From Verpa conica (taxonomy: Eukaryota > Ascomycota > Pezizomycetes > Pezizales > Morchellaceae): 64,000 bases of DNA. The notes beneath the pieces are model-generated. The model saw only the letters and a list, made by a program, of their open reading frames with translations, did no database searches and was not told the DNA's origin. The position numbers and the translations under genes are program-made. Below, piece by piece: positions 44,221 through 55,600 of the stretch. How positions within the stretch are numbered: the first letter of the stretch is position 1; every line of letters begins with the position of its first letter. The stretch is taken from positions 3,410,001-3,474,000 of the forward strand of contig JAUFSD010000001.1 of NCBI GenBank assembly GCA_033030425.1. Reading direction: 5' to 3'.

Positions 44221-45623
44221 ATTATCTCAACGAGGAATTGTATAGCCTTTCAATAAGATCCCGTGGCAGGTGTGATAGTTGCACGGTGTATAGATCTGGG
44301 TGGTAGAAACCTTTTTTGTGATTTTATTGTAGCGTGGTGGAAGGTGATATCAATAAAAATATCAAATTCTCGATTTTTTGCAGTTGAGCTTTTGAAACTT
44401 TAGTGATTTAACGTACTAAAAATAACAAATTAAACAATTTAATTTAGGTATGGTTTTCCTCCTAATATAAATTGGATTGGGTCCTATGTGTAGAAATATA
44501 TGCATACATAATACAACCTTGAGGTAAAAGATCGAGAAGCTACATAATGTATTATAAATCCCGAATACCACCCTCCTAGGTACTTGGAACTATAACCTCT
44601 AATTAGAAATAGTTTCATAGGGCTAAATAGAGTAATATTTTCTGTTCCATCAAATAAACCTGTTTGGTCATTCAGGCACATTATTAGTTTAGCATAGCTT
44701 TAATAGATGACTCTAAATAGCCATAAAAAATGATATCACCTCAATTGATTTGCTGCTCAAAAATTCTTAGATAATATAGTATATCAAGATCCTAAGACAA
44801 ATCATAAGAGGGGGGGTAAAATCACTTCGAGTGATATTTCATGACCAATACATTGGAAGTACTTTTATATAGGATTTAAGATGAGTCCTAGCTATTTTAC
44901 GAATATTTCCCATGAGTAGGGTATATCGACTTTTCCCGAAAATCTACTTATATTTTTCACCTTTATATAATTATAGAAAATAGATAGTGATTAATGTGCC
45001 AATGTGTGCTAGTTGACTAGGGTATGGTTGCTCTTTAAGTAGTAAGCTCTAAATTAAAGCTGTGATACTGCTGTGGCACTGGTGCACTTTAATAGCTAAA
45101 AATGTAACTCTAAGACTATATATAGCACTGATATATATAGAACACCAAAGAAGGAAATTACTAGGACTTATGTTTTAAAAAAATGCCTTAGTCCTAATAA
45201 ACAACGCTATGGAATAGTACAAGATCTGATACTTGAAGGACTTTCTGAAATAGTTATATATCCTTTTATACCACTTTCTCCCAGTGGGGAGCGTAAAAAC
45301 CACCTGGCAGATAACCGCTGAATACCCATCTGAGCCACTGTAAGGTCCATTTGATGCGCAAGATTGAAACTTGATCTGCTAAGCACTCAGCTCTATGGAG
45401 AAAAGTCTTATTTTAGCACAAACCATATCCCCTATCCTTCTATCCTAGATAGATAACCTTGATATGCCCAATACGATCTCCCGTAAAGATCCCGCCTATG
45501 TAGAATACAGAGAATTAAACTAGTATACAATATTGCATTTCCGAGCCGATAAAACTAGCAATAATTAAACATAAAACTACATAATCTAGGAATTATATAA
45601 ACCCCCAATACTACTTCATTACC
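44221..45623. other. AT-rich spacer between COX12 and POL32
   Basis: 1.4 kb between two convergent genes. Very AT-rich with TATATA runs near 45120 and 45140. No coding signal, clear terminal repeat or RNA gene was recognised. Confidence 0.55.
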
Positions 45624-47769
45624 TTATTTCTTAGCAAAATAAGACATAAGACTCCCCTGCCCTTTAGACTGATCATCCTTATTCTTCTTGCTCTTTGCTG
45701 CTGGCTTCAGTACTGGTTTTGGCTTCGGTGGTTCAGGTTCATCTTCTGAAAATGATTCCCAAACATTTTCCAATTTTGTGACTATGGGAGGTAAGTGTTG
45801 GCACTGAACTAAAGATATACAGACAAAGAGTAGCATACCAAGATATCCTTCGTCGTCCCGGGATTGGACCTTTTTTGCCACCTTTCTCTTGCCTCTCACC
45901 CTACCTCCACTAGTTGTTACTTCTACAACAACTCCACTCGGTACCTCGGGTTCAGGTGAATCTTCAATCTTGGCCACCTTCGCTGGCGGTTCTTCCATTT
46001 TGATATCTTTATGAGGATTAGCACTTATAACAATAGATTTAATGTCTACAGATAATTACCCTCTTCTCCCTCTCCTTCATCGTCATCATCATCATCATCA
46101 TCCATCATATTCTTGAGCTCTTCATCTTTTTCTTTCCTTTTCCTGGCATTTTCGGCATTATCATGGGCAGGCGGAGATGGCTCGTCACTAGCTTCGTCAT
46201 CGTCATCATCATCGCTGCCTATTTTCATAGAAGGTTCTAGAAAACACGTTAGTCTTCAACTATAAGTTAAACATGTCCACATGATTTCATAATAAGTGGA
46301 CTTAATGCCAAGTCGGCTATTCTAGGGTTATAGAATGATAAAAAACTAACCTTCTTCCACTTTTGGGCTTGGAGCGGCCTATTATATATCTATTAGAACT
46401 AATAATAAAAATAGACAAGATCAAAATAGAAACATACAGAACTATATTCTGACGCTGACCCTGTTGCCACTTTTTTCGGAACAGCCTTCCATGAATTGAA
46501 GAAATCATTGGATTGCCCCCGTTTAAGCTTGGCAGTAGATGGGGCTGTTTTCTTTGTAGGTAATGTAGAACTAGAAATCTAGTCAGTATGATATAATAAA
46601 TATAGTAATAGAGATGAAAACACACGCTTTTACGGCAGGTTTCTTTTCTTTCACTTCGGCCTTCACTTCCGATTCTTCTTTCTTCTCCAATTTTATCTCT
46701 TTTTTTACTAGTGCTTCCTTTCTCTTTTCCTGACCAACAGATATAGTCGCCTTCTTCGGCTCTGATGCGGGAAGAGGAGCTCGACTACCCATCCGCTTTA
46801 TAACAATTAGTAATCATATGAAATTATTTTCAAAGTGCTTAGCAACAAACCTTAGCGCTGGAATTCATGGTCGTGCCATAAGTCGCTCCCATCTTCAGTG
46901 GATCCTCTTTCTGGTATATTGCCAGCACTTCGGCGGAGCATCCGGTAAGAATTGAAAAGTCCTAGATAATACCCCAATAACCATAATCAGTACCAGACAA
47001 CCAAAGCTTGAAAGGACTTGAGAACATACCTCCAATGGTACCTGTTCTATGCTATACAGATGTACACTCAGAACCTTCTCGAACTCTCCCTTGGCCGCTA
47101 CCCAGTGGAATTCATATTAGTATTTATAACTCCTACCAACTAATTCTAGTATCCTAGTATAAATCGCATTCACAGCTTGGTTGTCCAAGATATCACAATT
47201 CCAATTTCCAATTTAAACGCTCTCTATCCCTACCAGTGCTATACGGAAAGAGTAAACCCACCATCAAGCTCCTCCTCTTGACATAGCTCAACAACTCTAA
47301 TCAACCCCGCCTTTTTTTCTTCAGTAACAGTTACTTGCGTCCCAGGCAACGAACTATCGAACATCACAGTGTCATTATCATCTTCGCTACTCCCCTCCTC
47401 AATCTTAGTAGAAGGTTGTGATTTGCGATAACCAGTAACTATGTAGGTGGCGTGTACTGATTTAGGCTTGTGGGTATTTTCGGAAGTGTAGAAGTCGTAT
47501 AGCATTCTAGAGGTAGTGTTAGCTGAGTGATCGAGGGAAGGAATTGAGGGTGGGACGAAGTGACTGACTCCTTGGCTTGGTTGACGTGAACTTTGAGGGC
47601 TCGGCTTAGAAGACGGTAAGATACCTGTATTCATAGTAGTTAGCTGAATTCTAACCCAGATGCTCGAATTCTTATAACAAAGGATCCGGGATCCGGGGTG
47701 GACAGAAGAACTCACGACAGTCTTCTCCGAAACAAGCGCATTTTTAAGATATTTCCGATATTCATCCAT
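45624..47769 (-). CDS. POL32: DNA polymerase delta third subunit, Cdc27/POL32 family
   Basis: Non-catalytic subunit of replicative DNA polymerase delta, linking it to PCNA. From ATG 47769 (MDEYRKYLKNALVSEKTVV) through many short exons: VSYRLLSRALKVHVNQAK, MLYDFYTSENTHKPKSVHAT, VLSVHLYSIEQVPLE, DFSILTGCSAEVLAIYQKED, then a long charged linker (KKEIKLEKKEESEVKAE, DDDDDDDEGEGEE). The C-terminus KGQGSLMSYFAKK is a PIP box (Q-x-x-L/M-x-x-Y-F) for PCNA. At least eight exons are implied. The N-terminal winged-helix part is recognisable and the linker is poorly conserved, as usual for the family. Divergent from HAM1 with 600 bp between starts. Confidence 0.87.
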
Positions 47770-48369
47770 GATTGAAAGCCTCCTAATCTCGCTGGTCGAA
47801 TTAAAAATCAGGCAAATTGAGAAAGTTTTGGTAGTTCTCTGTGGAAGCCGTACGTTGTCGCAGCTCAACGCGTCGAGGCCAGGAAATCAATTTAGGTAAC
47901 GCGTTATAATACAATACTATTGTTTTTTCAAGTTGACCACAGGAAATCCCATCTTTCAGACACAATTGCAATCATAGTGTATCACTCTCGCTTTACAATG
48001 CATTCACCACGGGTGCCTAAGATCCAGCTCCGCAAAGCCTGTTAGAGGATGATATTCTTAATACTCCCCGTAATATTTCCGTGTATCAAATTACTGTTCC
48101 GCCTGATTCTCAGCTATAGACCCCACCCTGCAACACTGGGCTACCGGAAACCTGCATAAAGAATCCCGCGTCTCGGACCCCCGGATGGTCCCGTCTCTGA
48201 GCTGGCACATTAACCTGAGAAAGGTAAATGCCTTGAACTTTTAAGCCTCAGCCCCTTCAAAACTCGTCAATTCGTCGAGCTTCCAACATCTCTCCATCTC
48301 TCCACCCACAACAATAAACCCCATCAACTACATCTCCAATACAAGCATACAAACATCCCCCGAAAAAAT
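47770..48369. promoter_or_regulatory. Divergent promoter region of POL32 and HAM1
   Basis: 600 bp between the two starts. An AACGCGTCGAGG patch at about 47866 and GTAACGCGTTAT at 47897 contain ACGCGT, the core of the MBF/MCB cell-cycle box, on the POL32 side, about 100-140 bp upstream of its ATG. In yeasts this box drives S-phase genes such as DNA polymerase subunits; its use here is inferred. Confidence 0.5.
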
Positions 48370-49360
48370 ATGTCTTCAAGAACCCTCTTCTTCGTTACCT
48401 CAAATGCTGGCAAGCTCTCTGAGGTTAAATCGATCTTGAGTGCCAGTGGTGTGAATCTCGAGAGTAAGAGTGTCGAAATTACTGAGATTCAGGGGACTAT
48501 TGAGGAAATCATAAAGGACAAAGCGAAGCGTGCTGTTGAGAAGGTCTACATCCAATTTACTTTACAAGTCAATGGTAGATCTTAGATAGGTCGATAGATA
48601 GATTGCTAACGGGTCTGATTTAGATCGGCTCCCCAGTTATTGTTGAGGATACATGCTTGTGCTTCAACGCCCTTAAAGGACTTCCAGGCCCATATGTGTA
48701 TGTTCCCATTCCTTTCTACACCCTAAATTATGTACATAAACGAAGTTAATTGTTTCAACAGCAAACACTTCATGAAAGAGATCGGTACCCGGGGCCTCAC
48801 CAACATGCTTTCAGCCTATGATGACAAGACCGCTCAGGCCGTGTGCACCTTCGCATATTGCGAGCCTGGAAAAGAGCCTATTCTTTTTGAGGGCAGGACA
48901 AACGGAAAGATCGTAAGGGCAAGAGGCGATGGTAGCTTTGGGTGGGACCCTATTTTCGAATACGAGGGAACAACGTAAGACTCCTGCTTACAGTCACTTG
49001 GGTAAAGATTTTTTCGAGACCATTCCTAACTTCATCTATAGTTACGCAGAGATGGAGCCATTCAAAAAGAACAAGATCTCCCACCGCTACAAGGCCCTCC
49101 AAAAGCTTACCGCCTGGCTCGAAGAGAAGCATGGTGGAGGCGCCCCTCCTCCACCACCTCCTCCTGCTACCAAGCCTGTAGACCGCCGAAATATGGGTGG
49201 TCATGATACCACCGATGAGGGTGGTAGCTTCTTCGATGGGTTTGGAGAGGAGGTCAAGTCAAAAGCTATCAACATTGCAGGTGATGGTATGGGTATCAGG
49301 AAGGCTACTGGAAGGGAGTGGCAGTTTGATGCTCCTGAAGGAGAGAATAGGAGATATTAA
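48370..49360 (+). CDS. HAM1: Inosine triphosphate pyrophosphatase with C-terminal extension
   Basis: Hydrolyses ITP, dITP and XTP, keeping deaminated purines out of nucleic acids. Four exons, phase-checked: 48370-48543, 48624-48697, 48762-48974 and 49042-49360 (259 residues). Family blocks: [64 protein letters not shown]. The standard domain ends near residue 185 ([10 protein letters not shown]). It is followed by about 75 further residues: a proline run, then [17 protein letters not shown] and [15 protein letters not shown]. Most family members stop near 190 residues. The extension is in the same exon, with no sign of a frameshift. Its stop is 81 bp from that of FAP7. Confidence 0.95.
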
Positions 49361-49441
49361 AGCAGTGACTCAAAAGCAACACCTTTTTCCTATAGGCTAT
49401 TGTGGTATATCTTGTTATAATTAAGGCTTGATACAAGAATT

Positions 49442-50151
49442 CTATAACCCATTTGGATGGTCTTTCCTCCACTGCATCAGCCATGAGGCTATTCTCTCTA
49501 CATTGCTGTCGATCTGGTCTGTGTCATCGCTTTGAAGTTCGACTACGATTTCTTCGTCGTATGATTCTTTTGCTTCGTCGAGAATTACCTGCATAATCTC
49601 TGCGTCAAGATTTTCCTGGAGCTTTTTTTCTATAGAATCAATGTTATTTTTAGTATTCTGCAAGATAAGCTGTGAGATCGTAGGACTGTATACCTGGATA
49701 GTTCCTGTCTTTCAGTCGATCATACAGAACGGTCGAGTCTACCCGCAGTACAACAACTAGATCGATCCAGCTCTTTGGAAAAATATCGCAAACATGCCAA
49801 TCAATGATATAACCTCCTTTCTTCACATCCTCCTCAATCTCGTCCAGAAGCTGTCCACAAATTCCGTAAATTAGTTGTGGTCCAGGTGACATGGTAGGCG
49901 AGAAAAACCTTGTCTTCATCAACAATCCAACTTTTAAGCTCGTCATCATAACCGTCATGGCAACCTTTGTCCTTAACGACCTGATTTACCGAAAGGTGTA
50001 TTAAGCCGGTGTTTTGTGCGAGAAGCTCGCAGTGTGATGATTTTCCTATACACCAGCCGGTCAATTAAGATACACGTGGAGTAAAATTAAAACAAGACCT
50101 ACCGACGCCAGGTGTTCCAGTGATGATGATGTTTGGCTGTGATCTTCCCAT
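49442..50151 (-). CDS. FAP7: Adenylate kinase 6 homologue
   Basis: Small nuclear P-loop NTPase needed for the last step of 18S rRNA and 40S maturation. Four exons joined as NIIITGTPGVG|KSSHCELLAQ, IVDEDK|LLDEIEEDVKKGG and RNYP|EKKLQENLDAEIM; the last intron ends at CTATAG upstream of AAAAAAAGCTCC. Start ATG 50151 (MGRSQPN). The Walker A loop GTPGVGKSS is split by intron 1. Also seen: IIDWHVCDIFP and the C-terminal YDEEIVVELQSDD, conserved in the family. Ends tail-to-tail with HAM1 and is divergent from DPL1. A telobox-like motif lies about 150 bp upstream. Confidence 0.93.
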
Positions 50152-50301
50152 TGTGAATTGTTGTACCTGTATGGTTTTTAGTTCTTGACTTCTGTATGGT
50201 GGGGTGATTTTCCAGTTTTTGCTTCAGCAGCCAGCCAATGTGGGGAAAGTTAGACATGGTCCAAGCTTCCGATTTTTCTTCATGCGGGCGCAATGTAATG
50301 C

Positions 50302-50312
50302 ACCCTAACCCT
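50302..50312. promoter_or_regulatory. Telobox-like motif upstream of FAP7
   Basis: ACCCTAACCCT, i.e. AGGGTTAGGGT on the FAP7 strand, about 151-161 bp before its start and about 410 bp before DPL1. FAP7 is a ribosome-biogenesis gene, a class that TTAGGG boxes often control in fungi. Confidence 0.45.
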
Positions 50313-50719
50313 ATGGGACCCGGATTAACCTTTTTCCGTCTCCCACAGGAACAGGCGGTGGGGTGAGTGACAAGACATGCCTGATGATGTCTACGGGGGC
50401 TGCCACTTTTCCCAGGGCCATTCGTTTAATCTGGCAGGAGCTCTCGGAGTTTGGAATAACTTGGGGGATGAATGGGCGAGTGCGGACGGGACGCGTTTCT
50501 CCATCCGGGAACCGAGGCAACGGCAACGTTCAACAACTTGCACAACAGGTCGGCTGTGGGGAGGAGCACATGCCACCGGCTTGGTCACCGTCAACTTACG
50601 TTACTACTCTACTCCTAAAAGACACTACACTACTCTACAGCTAACATCGACACTAAGTGTCGAGAAATAATAGGCATTCTTCAGGAGTCGAACTCCACCA
50701 CTGAAGAGAGCTGTGAATT

Positions 50720-52636
50720 ATGGCAGGCTCCTCCCGTGTCCCTGTCTCGCTACGGAACTTTGCCTCTGCGAAGACCGCGGCCGTGAGGAAGTCGCCGCAT
50801 CTCGTCTTTAATCTTGATCTGTTTGTCCCCTCTCTCCCTTCTCTCTAATATAAATTGTATATTATTGACACGTGCCGTAGAATACGGAATATTATATTTG
50901 CCTATTTCATCCTCCGCCATTTCCGGCGTGCAGTCCGAAAACTTCGGGGTCGTGGCGTGTTCGGTACCATCTTTGATGGGTATGCATATGTGCGAAGATA
51001 TGCATATGGTGTATTCCTCAATGCTCCTGGGGTTAGAGGAAAGGTCCAGACACAGATAGATGAGGCGTTGAAGAAGCTAGAAGATAAGCTTGTACCCAAA
51101 GGACCTGGAGTAACAAGGTATCTTGCATTGCCAAAGGAAGGCTTCACAGAGGAGCAAGCAAAGGCAGAATTAAAGCAGTAAGAGATACTATGGATTAATT
51201 TCTATGGGAGGAAGTGTTGCTGATATTACGGTGAAGATTGAGTGAAATGGAACATACGTCATGGGAAGATGGCCACGTCTCTGGTGCGGTATATCACGGT
51301 GGTGATGAACTATTGAATCTACAAAGTGAGGCGTACCGGATGTTCTCTGTTTCTAACCCGTTGCATCCGGATGTTTTCCCGGGCGTCAGAAAGATGGAAG
51401 CTGAGATTGTTGCTATGGTATGTAATAACTCAGATATCGATGACATCATATGGTGTTTCTAACCCAGGTTATAGGTTTTAGCTATGTTCAATGCACCAAC
51501 TACTGCTGGGGGTATCACTACTAGCGGTGGTACCGAGAGCATTCTAATGGCTTGTTTGTCTGCGAGAACTAAGGCATATGTTGAACGTGGTGTCTCCGAA
51601 CCCGAAATGATCATCCCTGTCACTGCCCACGCTGCATTTGACAAGGCTGGCCATTACTTCGGAATCACTGTACACCATGTAGCTGTCGACCCGGTAACCT
51701 TGAAAGTAGATCTAAAGGCTGTCAGCCGTTTAGTCAATTATAACACTGTTTTAGTATGTAACATCATCACCCTTTATTACTTGCACATACAATATTAACT
51801 TTCCTTAGATCGTCGGCTCCGCCCCCAACTTTCCTCATGGCATAATCGACGATATTCCTGCACTCTCAAAAATTGCTCTCCGCCGTCGTATCCCCCTCCA
51901 TGTCGATGCCTGCCTTGGTTCCTTCCTCATCCCGTTCCTTGAAAAGGCTGGGTTCCCGACCACTCCGTTCGACTTCCGTATCAAAGGTGTTACCTCAATC
52001 TCTTGTGACACCCATAAATACGGTTTTGCTCCTAAGGGTAATAGCGTACTCCTATTCCGTACCAAGAAACTTAGGGCATATGGATACTTTATCACTGCAA
52101 CTTGGCCTGGTGGCGTCTACGCCTCCCCATCCCTCGCTGGATCTCGCGCTGGGAGTCTTATCGCCGGAACCTGGGTATCCCTCATGACACAGGGTGAGAG
52201 CGGATACACTGCCTCCTGCCGTGATATCGTCGGTGCCGCTAAAAAAATCGAAGCCGGTATTCGCGAGAAGTTAGACCCTGATCTCTACATATTGGGAGAG
52301 CCTATGGTTTCCGTAGTCGCATTCTCTTCAAAGACCCTCAATATCTATGAAGTTGCAGATGAAATGAACACGCTTGGGTGGCACCTTAACGCGTTACAGG
52401 ACCCACCTGCGATCCATATTGCGTGCACGAAGCCAACTGTGACTGCTACAGGGAAGTTCTTAGATGATCTTGAGAAGGCCGTAAAGGAGGTGAAACTGAG
52501 AGGAGAGAAGGTAGGGGGGTCGAAGGCAGCGACTGGGGATACGGCAGCTCTATACGGTGTTGCAGGGAGCCTGCCGAATAAGAGTGTCATTAATTCTATG
52601 GCAAGTGGATTTATTGATACTCTGTACAAGGCATAG
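50720..52636 (+). CDS. DPL1: Sphingosine-1-phosphate lyase
   Basis: PLP-dependent ER enzyme that cleaves long-chain base phosphates to a fatty aldehyde and ethanolamine phosphate, the exit route of sphingolipid breakdown. About six exons from ATG 50720. After a short N-terminal exon comes a hydrophobic anchor ([18 protein letters not shown]), then [37 protein letters not shown] and the cofactor region [17 protein letters not shown]. Next are [14 protein letters not shown] and the PLP lysine in [15 protein letters not shown], then [17 protein letters not shown]. Stop 52634-52636. The C-terminal 60 residues are variable. No break seen. Confidence 0.95.
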
Positions 52637-55600
52637 GAGAGAATAAATGCTGTGTGGATAAACAAGAGGCGAGAATTTAGATAGCAGGGAGGCGTCATTC
52701 ATTAGATTCTATAGTGGGCTTCTATTCGATTGCACGCGTTTTTTATATATATACATGGTTGTACTAACTACATTATTTCCTTTGTAAAACATTATTCACT
52801 CGTTTAAAACTCTCCTTTGTCTTCATTTTATTGGACTTTTGTTTATGGGAGATTGAGAAGAGGCCGTTGGGTATATGCGTGGGCCGAGGAGTATTAGGAA
52901 TTACAACCCAGAATAAATATTCGTATCTGGGAGTGATACGTTGTTTACATGTCTATAGGCCCACCGCAACAGAGCGATTAAATGACACATTGCTTATATA
53001 TGAATTTAGTTGTGCCTACCAATAAAAGAAAATATTACCGAGATTAAATAAGACTTTAGATGAAGTAAAACAAAGCGTAACAAATAAATGAAACTAAGAC
53101 TTAGATATACAAGCTTTCGAGGGATCTGGGACAGCAGGGGCGAATTTACAACTTAAACCCTGTGACTAACTGTCATGGATGCTCATACGTTTGTACATGC
53201 ACATGAATACTAGAAATTGACACGTACCCCCGAACTGGTAACCCTAAATCTTTGAAATAAATATGACTTTCGATAATAGACCTAATCTATTATGCCATAG
53301 GATAAAATATCTGGTGTTACTTTGAAAAATTTCATCCATTAAGTAAGATGTAGTACTAAGACATCTACCCTAGGTCATCAAATGCTAACTGCTAGTGCGA
53401 TAAATAATCATGGAGCTCTCTTAATATTCCTTATCAAAATAGTCTGTAAATACTAACTTGTTTTCTCAATCCCTATCATACTATTTATTACTGTGCTTGC
53501 TAGGGATTGGCCTTTATTTAATAGAGTATGTATTATCTAGCACTTAAAAACTACCCTTACCCTACCAAAAAGAAGCTCACTAGTAGCTCTGTTACCCCTA
53601 TCACTTCGAACTGTTGCCCTGCCTCTCTTTTACCGAAGAGCTTAAATTAACCACCACTGAAATCACTACACCCATCACAAGTGCCATACATCTCACATCC
53701 ACTCCACTATTTACACCACTATAAAACACCACAATCTATTTGCAGCCCCCAGTCCTAAGAATGTTGATTATTAATGCACTTTATATATCGTTTGACCAAG
53801 CAGGCACTCTAAAAACAATCGGGAGAAGTTGTGTCTTCTATTCATTTCAGGCCGTCACTTTGTTCGTTTTTTTCCAGCTCTTGTAATCAGAACCATATAT
53901 TAGAGAAATAATTTATTTTCATAGCAAACTTTTTGATGAGCCCTCTTCTGCGCTCACCGAATGACCTATGAGACTGCAAACCCAGGGAGTAAACAAATTA
54001 ACCTGCGACAATTATATACCACTACAATCCGAGCAATAAAAGGAAAAGAAATATTACGACCATCAGCATCCCAAGCATAATACGAGTGTTTTCTTTATCT
54101 GACTCATCCCAGCACTTTCACATCTCCCTACGCTAAAACTGAGAAATATACATGTAATCATTTAATGTCCTTTAGCGACCTTGACTAAGTTCTATAAATA
54201 AATCTTATACATCCTATGTGTGAATCATCACTAGGAGTTAATTTTAAACGTTATTTTATACAATCTAAAATGTACTGATTTTTCTTCATGAATTATCACT
54301 CGAAATCACATGATCTAGGCTTGAACCCATCAGGCGACTCATGCATGGGGGCATACTCTCTTTAAAAAGAAATTAGGAGTTTTAAGGGATGCCAAGCATT
54401 TAATCGACCTCTAGTAATTTTTATTATCAGTCCTTCATGTTTGTTTTTTCCTTCCTCTTTTCTTTTTTATAAAGATGTTTCAGCCCCTTGCGTGTGTGTA
54501 AAATTGAAAGGGAGATTCGAAATGCATATGTGGGTGTACAGTATATCAACTTCGGGATTGAGGTGTTTTAGATCCCTTGATATAATACCATAGGTTATTT
54601 TTGAGTAACCGGTCTTAGGTGCAATAACATCCCAAGGATTAGGATGTCGGTAACTCAAGAAAAAGACCCTCAGCCCACGAGACCCCCGATAAGTAGTCCT
54701 AAGCCCGTAGTAATAGTTCTTAGAGAGACATCAAAGATAACATAGCATCGCGTAGTATAATTATCTAAAAGGGCTATCATATCGGTTTTCGCATTGCAAA
54801 TGATAAAACCTAAAGCTCAGTATACTAGATAATCCCTGTATCACAATGCTCATCGCTGTCTAGATTCAGTGCACGAGCCCCGGGGTTCTTCACATGCTGT
54901 GGTATGACCATGGTAGATGATGCTTGCTTGGGGCGTTTTTTACCACCAACGGTATGATTCAAAGGCTGATCCGATAGTCTTCCTAAAAGTGCCACCATCA
55001 GCAAGAAGTAAAGAAAGAAAGAAAAAGAACATGCAGGAACAGATCAATCGAAGCAACCTATAGGCATTACTACCACCTACTAAACTCACTCACCTACACA
55101 ACTATTACAGGGAAAGGAATTACAAATGCTGTACCCACCACCGTTTGTCCCTCAGCGCCATGAAGGCCACAGAATCACCAATAAATATAATCTGGTGACC
55201 TCGTATCGAACTGCTCTGCAAGAAGTAGGGAATCCTCGCAGGGAAACCCCATTCATCCACATCCTCGGATTACCCTAAGCTCACAGTTATATACGTTCAG
55301 GGTCGTTTATGCGCCTACGGATGCCATACCCGCAGAAAGACCATCGTTGCGATCGACTAAAGCTTGCAATCGACTATGGAGTTGAGATATATTTCCTGAG
55401 GTATTTCTGTAGTGGGTAGCCTCTCTACCCTGCATACTCCTCGGGAAGCAGGAACGGTCAATGGGTCTCATGTACGCGTCGATACTCTGAAGCGCCCCCC
55501 CCCGACCATCAGATGTGTTGTTAGAACTTGCTAATATTAGTATTGGGGATGAGCTGAGAACCTCAGTCTGTAGGAATGGCCCTTTGTTCTGCTTTCCTTG

